From: Epinephelus fuscoguttatus
Taxonomy: Eukaryota > Chordata > Actinopteri > Perciformes > Serranidae
NCBI RefSeq assembly: GCF_011397635.1
Contig: NC_064767.1
Location: 1,368,501 to 1,432,500, forward strand
Reading direction: 5' to 3'
Length of the DNA: 64,000 bases
Shown here: piece by piece, positions 33,877 through 43,475 of the stretch
Layout: each line of letters starts with the position of its first letter
Position numbering within the stretch: the first letter of the stretch is position 1
Made by a program: the position numbers and the translations under genes
The notes under the pieces: generated by a model
Seen by the model: the letters and a program-made list of their open reading frames with translations, nothing else
What the model was told of the DNA's origin: nothing
The model's database searches: none

Positions 33877-34146
33877 TTCCTTTTTTGGGTTGCTTTGCAG
33901 TGTAGGCAGTTCGATCAAGAGAGACTCATTCTGAGAAAAAAGAATATTTGTTTACACATAACTTTGAGAAACATAAAGTCTTTGGTGAGTAGACCCCAGT
34001 TTGATGTCATATATTCCAGGAGGAGGGTAAAGACGTAGTGGACAATGGGTGGTGTGTGCATGAGCACTGGTTATAGAAACATTGTGAAAGCCAGAAATAT
34101 AACAAATATTGTGACTGGCTGGCACTCTGTCTCTCTTTGACTCCAG

Positions 34147-34348
34147 GTATTTGGTCATTGCCTGCTTGCCGTGGTACCGTTTCAAATGGAGCGTCAAGCT
34201 CTCTGTATTGGTCTCCATTATGGTCTGGGCCTTATCTTTAATCAATTCTCTTATTGCACTGCTAACATCTGACTTGCATCCACTCATTTTCTGCTCTGTC
34301 TTCCTCCTTATCCCATTTCCCTTATTCATCTTCCTCCAGGTATTATGA
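34147..34348 (+). pseudogene. inverted, truncated GPCR exon 3 fragment
   Basis: On the plus strand, opposite to all other copies, an acceptor (TTTGACTCCAG) is followed by YLVIACLPWYRFKWSVKLSV, a TM4 segment with VWALS and a TM5 segment ending FLLIPFPLFIF. This aligns with the start of exon 3 in copies A-C. It then stops at TGA where the others continue with [12 protein letters not shown]6 and TM7 are missing, and no exon 2 is found upstream. CAG|GTATTA at the end could act as a donor, so an extra intron is possible, but no further exon is seen. The identity to A-C is clearly lower than among them, so it is an old fragment. Confidence 0.75.
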
Positions 34349-34451
34349 TCATTTCCATACTTTGGTATGTGTTTCCAAATTTTGAACACTGTCAAAAAGT
34401 TTCATGAATCATCCCCGTACTGCTGACTGGCAGCAGAACAGCAGAAGTAAA

Positions 34452-35000
34452 AGCTGATTTATAGATGTGGTATAATGAGATGTGTTGGTGGGCTGGTGTC
34501 AACAAAGTTCTCAAGAAAAGCTAGTGACACTCAGAGAGGAAGGAAGCAGACAGTCATTGAAGTTATTATTTATAACTAGTGTCAACTTCTGTGACTGTGA
34601 CAAGTACAACACGTGTGTATATAAGATCAAGAAGATATGATGCACAGACGTGTAAGTGTAAGACTCTACACATAAAATGTTTAGTTTGATGTTTTATCAA
34701 TATGTAATGTTCTTTTAACTGGCCATATCAAGACACTTTTCTTTTTTAATATTTCTTTGATGCAAATATAACAGGCATGCACATTTTAACGAGCCTACTG
34801 TATGTTTCTCAGAGCTGATTTATAGACATGGTATAATGAGATGTGTTGGTGGACCAGTGTCGACAAAGTTCTCAAGACACCATTGGCACCCAGAGAGGAA
34901 GTGTCTGGTGTGAACTTCCTTTTGGTCACATTCACTCAGTTAGTTTGTGACAAGAATAACTTGTGTGTACAAGGGCAAGAAGATACATCGATGTGTAAGA
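34452..35000 (+). repeat. direct duplication of about 190 bp
   Basis: The phrase GGTATAATGAGATGTGTTGG, with its neighbourhood, occurs at about 34470 and 34830. Similarity continues through CAAAGTTCTCAAGA to the AAGAAGATA phrase. The copies are moderately diverged. Their position just past the inverted GPCR fragment may reflect old duplication events there. Confidence 0.7.
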
Positions 35001-36198
35001 CACTAGTTAGAAATGAGTCTGATGCAAATGCAACTATGTTTCTAGCAGGTGCAGCATTTGTATTCAGACACTAGCTAATCTGAACACTATCACTGATATG
35101 CTGTTTGAACAATGGTTGGCAAGTAAAATAGACGTCTTTAAAACAAGTATTTAATCTATCCTGTGACACATCTGCATATCTTTTCATGTGCAAATCACCA
35201 AAACACCCAGCTTCATTTTCAATCCTGCTTTTTTTAAAATAAAACCTAATTGATTAAAGAAAACCTCGCTCAATGTTCCTGTTTTATAACCTCAATATCA
35301 AACTTAATCTTACACACCACTGTGTGAATAAAACACACAAACCATGTCCTCAAAGACATGCGAGATCTGATGTGTGCTGTGTAATGTAACACACATAAAA
35401 GTGATGCTTGGTGCTCACTGGATGTGATGAGAAAATGTATGGTTGATAAATACAGTGATTAACAGTCTTTATCTTTATGGACAGAGGAGAGCTGAAACAA
35501 GGGACACTGACAACAAGGTGCATTATTACTTTGACATGATGAACTATACTCCTCTTCAATATTGTGTACAATATTTTCTCAACATCATGTGAAATATTAC
35601 TTTTCAGTGTCATAATCACTTGTCAATATCATGTTTTTTTTCCCCGTTAAAGGGTTTTTTGGGGAGTATTTCCTGATCAGCTGTGAGGGTCATAAGGACA
35701 GAGGGATGTCGTATGCTGTAAAGCCCTGTGAAGCAAATTGTGATTTGTGATATTGGGCTTTATTAATAAAACTGATTGATTGATGTGCAATTCTATTTCT
35801 CATTGTTATATACACAATATGACGTTGATCCCTCCATTTCAGTTCAGTTTTAGTTTATTCTTGTGCATAACTTAACTTTTGTTTCTCCTTTAACACTTAA
35901 TATCTTATATATTTTGAATATTCATATTAAATACACTATTGTTTAAAAAACTAGGCCCAGAGTGTGACCCTGACCCACTGGTTGTTACTGGTTTGTGAAT
36001 GTTAGTGTTGTTACTGTAATTTGTGTTACTGTAATCTGAAGCATTCTTTAGCACGAGAATTTCCTTTGGAGTAAATTAAGTTGTATTGAACTGAATTGGA
36101 AGTTTCAAGATATATTCATTGTGGTTGTTTTTCCCCTGTAATTGCACAGGACCAAACAATTTTCATTCACCTTTTTCTACTGGTAAATGTAACAGTTT
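35001..36198. other. AT-rich spacer with a LINE 3' tail
   Basis: The part 35640-35790 is a fish LINE 3' end: AGGACAGAGGGATGTCGTAT, then GTAAAGCCCTGTGA, a TTGGGCTTTATTAATAAAA stretch and a GATTGATTGA tail. The rest has no gene. Confidence 0.6.
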
Positions 36199-36423
36199 TT
36201 ATTTGCAACAGCTGAAGTTAGGACAGTTTCTATGTGAATAGTGTGTTTCAATGTGCTTTATGTTGCTATTACTTGAGACTAGTCGTAGAAGGGTGTCATT
36301 CATGCACAAGTTGAACTGCAGGCTCTCAGAGGTGCAGTCAGACGTGTCCATGAGACAGCAGCTGCAGTGGCAGCTCAGAGCCACAGGGCAGTTGACAGTC
36401 TGATCTGTAACCACCTGGTACAA
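36199..36423 (-). pseudogene. orphan luteinizing-hormone-beta-like C-terminal segment
   Basis: The minus-strand frame contains [12 protein letters not shown], then [12 protein letters not shown] and a LCMND ending. This is the cystine-knot C-terminal pattern of glycoprotein hormone beta subunits; the MDTSDCT-ESLQ string is, to my knowledge, closest to fish LH-beta. Cys spacing (C-x-C-x-x-C, then D-C, then a Cys near the end) is kept. Similarity begins abruptly around the VT before CPVAL; upstream is a dispersed repeat (36424 onward) and an in-frame stop. No signal peptide or earlier Cys exons are nearby. I take it as a broken gene copy cut by a repeat, not a working hormone gene. The family call is good, the exact paralogue less so. 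Confidence 0.6.
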
Positions 36424-36900
36424 AACTGGGATTCAGGGAAACACAAAACACCAAGAACAGTTTATCAAATCCAAATCTTTACTTAGGAGGTCAGGGGTCA
36501 AACACGTGAACGCAGTCAGCGAAGGCAGAAAAGTCCATTCACACAAACTAATCACACAAAAAGCAAAGTCCATAAGTCTGAGCAGAGTCAAAAACCAAGA
36601 ACTCAAACAAGAGGAAAGGACTGGGAAGCATGAACACACCAGGGCGACAGTGACCAGCTGGCATCTGATTGGGGGAAACACTGGGCTTTAAATACACAAG
36701 GGCTGATCACCAACTACACACAGGTGAGTGGAACAAGACACAGGTGAAACACATGGGGTCATTAACAAAGGTGGGAAAACTCAGGAAGTAAAAGACACAC
36801 TAAACACAATGAGAACACATTTCAAAATAAAACAGGAGGTGGACACAAACACATGAACATAAACTTGACAGAATATCACATGGTCCACAGTGGGAAGACA
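36424..36900. repeat. dispersed fish repeat
   Basis: Sequence with GGAGGTCAGGGGTCAAACAC, AAAACCAAGAACTCAAACAA and CACAGGTGAGTGGAACAAGA phrases resembles a common fish transposon-derived repeat, known to me only by its general look. It abuts and apparently truncates the LH-beta-like segment. Confidence 0.45.
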
Positions 36901-39059
36901 GTCAGGAAGTTCAGATGTCTTGTGGTATATGTCCCTGTATGTGTACACATGCTGGTACATTTTGCTGAAGGGTGTCTTGATGAGAGGGTTCTGGAGGGGA
37001 GCAAAAAGAACAAGGTGTGTTCATTTCTAGCACAGTATGTTGTTATTTAAATAACTTCACTGACTTTTGGTTTCACTCGGAAACAGTGTGTTCCTGGGTG
37101 AAAGTCTGAGAAGTTGTTTGACCCATCCATCACCCTCCCCTCCCACACTATATGGACTTTCACATTCTTTATATGACAGTAATTAACAGTAGTGTTACAA
37201 ACTGCTGCTGGCTGGTGTGTTGCATACCGCTGGGAAGGGTGCCTCTGTGTGGCGGCGTCCACTTACAAAGTGGCAGTATTTGATGAGGTGGGTTGTTGCT
37301 CACTGTATCAACAACTGTCACCACCTGGTGCATATCATGTCAAGACACCTGATGACCAGTTTTACTCTTTCACTGTTTTGAGATTTTCCCACGACACTTT
37401 GGTGACCAACAGGTACCTGTCTCTGTGAGAACCTCAGAAATTAACCTTGATACTGGGCAACATTATAAAGGTTTCCCTTTAACTGTGTTGCTACCGTCTT
37501 ATAAAATAGATATACAGACATGTCATGTGTAATTCATTTCAATAGATGAAAGTTAAATTTGACCCAGAACAACCTCAATATTCAAAAAACTGTCGCACCT
37601 GCACAAAAGTAAGTAAGTAAATAAGATTTTTAAATATTTTTATTTTGTACATTTTGGGTCACCTCAGGAAAAGTAATCAAATGTCAGGCTAAAAGAATGG
37701 CATTTAGGGTGTTTTTACTGCTGTCAAATGTCAAAACTGCTCAGATTTGACATGAACAGTATGAAAGGGTTAATATTCTGAAAAGGAACAAATCTTTGTC
37801 TGTATAATGGTACTCAAACTGGAGCATCTGACACCAGATAACTACCATCGTGGAGACAAAGTTAACTGGCATAAGAACAACTGAAAGCACAGGAGAACAA
37901 AGCTGACGGGACATTTGCAACATCAAAACACATGAATAATAGCTGCCACAAGATGTCAGCAGAGCTTCATGTTTCTTCACACTGACATCACACACGACGA
38001 GGGTTTCATCAACAAATGAGGACTTCTACTTCTTAATACTTGTTGAATGCCCCTCAGGACTTCTTGTGTTTAACACCAACAGTGTTGCTATGATCATATA
38101 TGATCCTGAAGAGCCATAATACATGTGTACATGTTTCAGAGTGTGACAGTGTGGAGAAATGAAAGCAGCTCACACACCAGTGTCCATGTTGGGAAGTTTT
38201 CTCCCTCATTTACAAAATGTTACACAAACACAGGACTTTCACTCAGGAGACCACTGCTGGTGTCCTGTGTGAAACTAAAAGTTAAAAGTATTTCCATCCT
38301 TTTTGTGGAAGAATATAAACCCAGTGGAGCCCTTAGATCTTATCTTAAAGTACCTCAACTGTAACTACTTCAATAAATCCGTTCAGTTCAGTTCAGTTCA
38401 GTTCATAAACAATTGTGGCAGCAGCTCTTCTGTTTGTTCAAAATAGAAGAAAATAAACAAAACTCACAGTCAACTTCAATAAAATAAGAAACACTCTGAA
38501 TTAACATCAAGTGAAGTGACGCAGTCTATATCTCAATGTACTCACTCCATTCTGTCTTTCTGCACTAACTCAGGTACACATGTGGTAATGGCAGTGGCAG
38601 CAGTCATCAACCTCATACAGCACTACATGATGAAAATAAACATCATTTTCGGGTACTGTACACACAATGAACATTCTCAAGCATGAACGATAAAATATAT
38701 GTCTGTAAAATTAACTTTCAATACTCTGAGGAAGTAGGAACACTGCAGTCATCTCATGAATTACTCTGCTGCATATGGAAACAATCTGTAAACACTGGAC
38801 GGCCTAAATCACCATCTGCAGCACAAAATACACTTGGTACTTCTGTTCAATCATATTGATGCACATCTTTTGATTGTTTTGCACAGAGATAACATTTCAA
38901 ACATATTTACCTACTGGAGGAGGAGCAAAATGAGGGTGAGTCACGAGAAGGAAAGATCTTCACTTCCTGTTTTCCTCTTGCAGTATTTCCTCCAGATATT
39001 CTCTCATTTCAGGGACACCCAAAGGGACATTGTGTTTTCCACTGGGCTACATTCATAAC
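36901..39059. other. spacer without genes
   Basis: No exon is supported. A tail of GTTCAGTTCAGTTCAG at 38383-38404 after an AATAAAT looks like a retroelement 3' end. Short frames show no domain. Confidence 0.4.
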
Positions 39060-39915
39060 CACTTTCACGTATGAAGTCTAAAAACTCAGCTGTTCTCCTG
39101 TGCCTTCAATTGATCTGTGTCTCTGCTGCACCTATATTTCCTTGGTTGAATTTTAAGGCAACTTATTACAGCACTGTAACTGTGTTTCTGGTAAATCCAT
39201 CTAAATTGTAATTAATTTTGTCTAATTCAAATTGGATATTATCTCAAATGATTTTGTTCTCTTTCTTTATTACTTATTGTTTTATGTGTTATTCTGATGT
39301 TTTGTTGCCTTTTTAAAGGACTGTGATTTGCCTCCTTGTTTGGGATGTTCACGCTATTTAAATAAAGCTACCATGCCTTCATGCAGTGAGTTAGCCAAAG
39401 CAAGGCATTTACAGTACAGTTTTGCAAAACCATGATATAATATTTAATCCGTATTGCCAATCAGTCAACAGCTGGTGCCTAATAGCTGCTCTGAATCACA
39501 CCCTAAAAACAAGCCCACCTTCCACTAAAACACAAAAATAAACCTAACATTAGATAAAGAAAAACATTATGTTGTTCAGTTTAGGATCAGTACCAAATCT
39601 AACAAAAAGCCAATTAAACACAGTTTTGGATAGATATACATGAGTTATAACTGGATAAAATAGATAAATAATATATAAACTAATTAAAATGTATGAGGGA
39701 CCAAATAAAGAAACTTGTTAAGATGTTCTTTCTGTATGACATCTGGTTTGTTTCTATGATTAAAAGATAATAATGACAGACATCAGCTTACACCTAACCA
39801 ATTAATAAAACATACGCTTGTTGAAGGCATCACAGTGAACCAGAGCAAGTTTACCAAAACATTTCCCATCAAACAGAACTCCCACAGCAGAGTCAAAGAC
39901 AAAGCTTCCTTGTGT
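39060..39915 (-). pseudogene. orphan copy of the GPCR 3' flank
   Basis: This block matches, in order, the 3' flank of copy B (19240-19900): a CTCAGCTGTTCTCCTGTGCC segment, a TATTGCCAATCAGTCAACAG segment, AATAGCTGCTCTGAATCA, ACTTGTTAAGATG, a GACAGACATCAGCTTACA segment and finally AACTCCCACAGCAGAGTCA. Copy A shares the last part. In A and B the stop codon of exon 3 lies within about 0.5 kb of the last phrase. Here no exon 3 follows up to 42.3 kb. It is therefore the remnant of a further lost copy. Confidence 0.65.
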
Positions 39916-39949
39916 CTTTTGAAAACTTTCTTCACACATTCAAAGTAAC

Positions 39950-42300
39950 ACAGGATGAGTAATTCATAAAGAAATGGTGATTTTGTGGGTAAAGTAATCT
40001 TTTAGAGTAAGACATACAGACAAAAAAAGCAAATTAGTAAAATTTAACCATTGTAAACTGTACATATCTGGTTCAAGCTGCTGCACAATCTGCATGTTAA
40101 TTACTCAATCATTTTTAAGACTGTTTGCAATGTGTTTTCCTTACACAAATCATTGCATTTTGCTTTATTTTATTTTATTGTTTTAGTGTTTTAAATTTTT
40201 TTTATATCTTACGTTTTTATGTTTATGTACAGCACTTTGTTTCGGCTGTTTTTGTTTTTAAAGTGCTCTATGAATAAAGTTGAGTTGAGTTGAGTTTAGT
40301 CTCTATATACAGACTCTACATTCAGTGAATGTAGAGTCTGTAGGCAAACCCCGGAGATATTGCCTCTGGAAGAAGAGCGGAAGAGCCCTGGTTTCCAGTT
40401 GTAGGTTGTTTGTAGTCCGCGTATTGACCAGTCACGTTTGAGCCGGCTGCAGTAGTTGCCAGGTTAAATGGTCCGTGCGGTGAACTAACGAGGCAGAACA
40501 TAATTGGCGTCACTGCAAACTCTGAATCCATCGCAGTGGTTCAGCATATTTACTTAAATGAGCGGGGGGAGAAAACTGAAGTCGGAAACACAAATTCACC
40601 TCCTCCAAACCGGAATGCTAAAAAATCGGGGGTCTGCCCCCAGAGGCTGTATCGCCGTGTGCTGGAAGTCAGACGCCGAATACAGCCAATGGGTTCCGAG
40701 AATGAGTTGAGTTGAGTACACTCTTCATTACAGCTGCAATATATAAATGTGTGAGTGGATGCTGGCTTGGGAAAATTCAACCAAAAAACAGTGTTTCTTG
40801 TTTTACATGTTTTGGAATCATCTTTAGAATGTTGCTGCACAGATGTCACAATGTCCTTGAAAGACTCATGTCACATATTGATCTAGAAAATGAATGAGCT
40901 ATTAACTTGTGCTTTTATCAATTTGTGGTGCATTCTCAATCCAAAACAAGTGTTGCACATAAGGTGAACCACACTGCTGAAATTCTACAAGATAAAAGTA
41001 GTCAAGTAATATTTTTCCTGTGATTGAGACATGAGTATTTCCATAAAAAACAATGTCATTTAAAATCAATCATCCTTGCCACAGTGACAGCAAAATGGCC
41101 CAACAGTTTATACCTCTCCTCCCATTCTAAATCTTCAGCTGTCTGTGTTCTACCTTCCTGCTTTAAAATGCTAAGGAGAAGACTTGTCCAACACAAAACT
41201 GCAGAAGAAAATGAACACAACCACGTAGTGACTCTAAGCTGACACAAGCTAAGAGGTCACACTGTGCTCCCTGCCAAAAAGCTTGGGTACCTCTAATACT
41301 CCTAAAAAAATGGAATCGATCATAAAACAAACCTTTTTTCAATAGATTTCTCATCTTTCAACAAATAAACTGTCGCAGGTCTGAAACCTGCTTGTCCTTT
41401 CCATGAGGCTATAAAAACATTGCAAACAACTTGTTGGACCTCCGATACTGTACTGAGCATTAAAGATGTATTCTACATTCTGTGCAAATCTAAAAGAGGT
41501 TTACATACCAGGATAATGTTAATCTCTGCTGCATATATTTGTGGTTGGTAGTATTTCCTTTTGGAAACAAAACAGAGAAGCATTTAGCTTTGTTGGAAGT
41601 TTCTGACAGCAGTTTCACAAGGCTTTTTCCCTCTGCTGGAGCCAGCTTGATTGTACTATCAAAACACTGATCTAACACTTCCTTACCAAGATCAACAGGC
41701 ATCAGACAAGCCTTGAAACATGCAATGAGTAATGACACACAGAGGCCAGAACCTTGTCTATACTCTGTTTCCTCATGAAAACATGCGTCTTTCTGTAGTT
41801 TTGTGTCTTGATTGTATTGTGTCTCGCTGTGGCAATTCTGTCTTTTTGAGATAATTTGTTTCTCCTTGAAGTAATGTTTTGTCTTTTGTGGTTATTTTGT
41901 GTCACTTTGTGTCACTTTGTCTCCTTGCAGTTGTTCTGACCATTTAAGAATTTATGTTGTGTCTCTTTGCAGTTCAAGGAGAAGGTCAGGGGCCTCTTGA
42001 AACCTTGGGCCCCTGGGCCTGTGCCCAGTTGGCCCTTTCAGTAATCCATCAATGAGTACACAGTACAACCTCACAGAAACCACAAGATATATTAACTTAT
42101 ATATGGCTACATGAATAAATCGAAAACAGAGGGTGCTACAAGAATATGTATGAGATAGTAATTTAAGACAGAAGTACACAAAAAACTTTCAGCAACTCCA
42201 ATCTTTGACTAAACCATATGAACAGATTCACATGAAAGGCTGAAAGAGACTAAAGCAGAGATTAGTTAAATTAGCCAACAACAATAAGATCCCTCACCTT
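39950..42300. other. repeat-rich spacer without genes
   Basis: The stretch holds a LINE-like tail GAATAAAGTTGAGTTGAGTT (40273-40295), a 33-base palindrome, a likely non-autonomous element between the two GTTGAGTTGAG runs (about 40299-40707), and at 41800-41990 a degenerate tandem array of TTTTGTGTC/TTTGTCTC words. No gene is seen. Confidence 0.4.
40309..40341. repeat. 33-base near-perfect palindrome
   Basis: Arms of 16 bases (ACAGACTCTACATTCA and its reverse complement) are separated by one G. It lies just after a LINE-like tail and may mark the end of an inserted element. Confidence 0.9.
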
Positions 42301-42308
42301 CCATCTGT

Positions 42309-42530
42309 AAAGAGACTAAAGCTGTCAGATAAATGTAGTGCAGTAAAAGTACAACATGTACCTCTGAGATGTAGTGCAGTAAAAGTACATGTATCTCTGA
42401 GATGTAGTGCAGTAAAAGTACAACATGTACCTCTGAGATGTAGTGCAGTAAAAGTACATGTTCCTCTGAGATGTAGTGCAGTAAAAGTACATGTACCTCT
42501 GAGATGTAGTGTAGTAAAAGTATCAAGTAA
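42309..42530. repeat. minisatellite of about 34-39 bp, six units
   Basis: Units of GATGTAGTGCAGTAAAAGTA plus ACATGTACCTCTGA-like ends alternate between a longer form (with ACAAC) and a shorter form. A single unit with the same left flank (AAGCTGTCAGATAAATGTAG) recurs at 63490-63540. It lies just downstream of the NLR gene. Confidence 0.9.
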
Positions 42531-42565
42531 ATGACTCACTGGAACTCAGACAGGAAGTCGAACAC

Positions 42566-42571
42566 TTTATT
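42566..42571 (-). promoter_or_regulatory. poly(A) signal of the NLR gene
   Basis: AATAAA on the minus strand (TTTATT on the plus strand), about 340 bases past the NLR stop codon, in AGAATAAAGTG context. Confidence 0.6.
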
Positions 42572-42912
42572 CTGAAAGGATTCACAGGAAATGCTAGTAT
42601 GCAGTTGTGTGTGTGAATATGAACAGTGTTGTATGGAAAGAGCTGCAGTTACTCACTCTGACCACTGGAGGAAAACTTTGGAGGGAGAATGAAGAGAAAT
42701 TAAAAGTTTACACAAAAATCATCAATAAAAACAGTCGAGCAGAAAACGAATCATCTGTGGAGTCCAGAGTGTTTTCTTTAGCGCCACCCTCAGGACAAAC
42801 TCACATCCTACACACATTCTCTGAACTACCATCAGCTGTGTGTGATCCTGTACAGACTGAACTATCTGTTCAGCAGTGAGAAAGTTTCTCTAACAGGAGG
42901 AGACTCTCCCTC

Positions 42913-43475
42913 CTACAGAGAACACAGAGACACTGAGGAACCAGGTGACAGGAGCCTAAACCCAAACCCAGGATAAAGAGGTTCAGTGAATGTGGTGTTG
43001 AAGGTGTGGAGGTGGATCAGTGTGTCAGAGGAGACTCTGAAGAAGGACAGAGTGCCAGCAGGACAGTCCACATACACTGCTACTCTACCAGAGGAAGAGG
43101 AGGAGGAGGAGGAAGAGGAGGAGGAGGAGGAGATGATTGATGTTCCGCTCTTATTGTGCCACACAGTGTAACCACCATCAGAGCATTTCAGACTCCAGGA
43201 CTGATCATTCCTTCCAAACCCACAGTCATCACTGTCTCCTCTCCTCCTGATTCCTCTGTAACTCACTGATATATAAACTCTTCCTCGCCACTCGACCTCC
43301 CAGTAACAGTGACCAGTCAGACCAGTTCTACACAGCAGCTGAGGCCAGTGGTCAAACCTGTGTGGATGATCAGGATATGACTGATCCTCCTCCACATGTG
43401 TCACCTTCCTGTTGTTGTCAGACAGTTTGAGGTGTCTGTTCACTGTGTTTGTGTCGATTGTGAGTTCACAGGAAT
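42913..43475 (-). CDS. NLR B30.2 (PRY/SPRY) exon
   Basis: The exon opens with [13 protein letters not shown] and [10 protein letters not shown] (PRY). The SPRY core follows, with the YWEVEW motif, a [15 protein letters not shown] stretch, [15 protein letters not shown] and the end PLYPGFGF. It ends in SLCSL and a stop. B30.2 domains bind proteins and give ligand specificity in TRIMs and fish NLRs. A run of about 14 Ser codons (TCC/TCT, 43093-43135) sits in a loop before GRVAVYV, a microsatellite expansion kept in frame. Confidence 0.85.

Noticed and set aside
42266-42539. Frames with repeating HYISEVHVLLL or HLRGTCTFTAL
   Set aside because: They arise from the minisatellite; the repeated peptide is not a protein domain.
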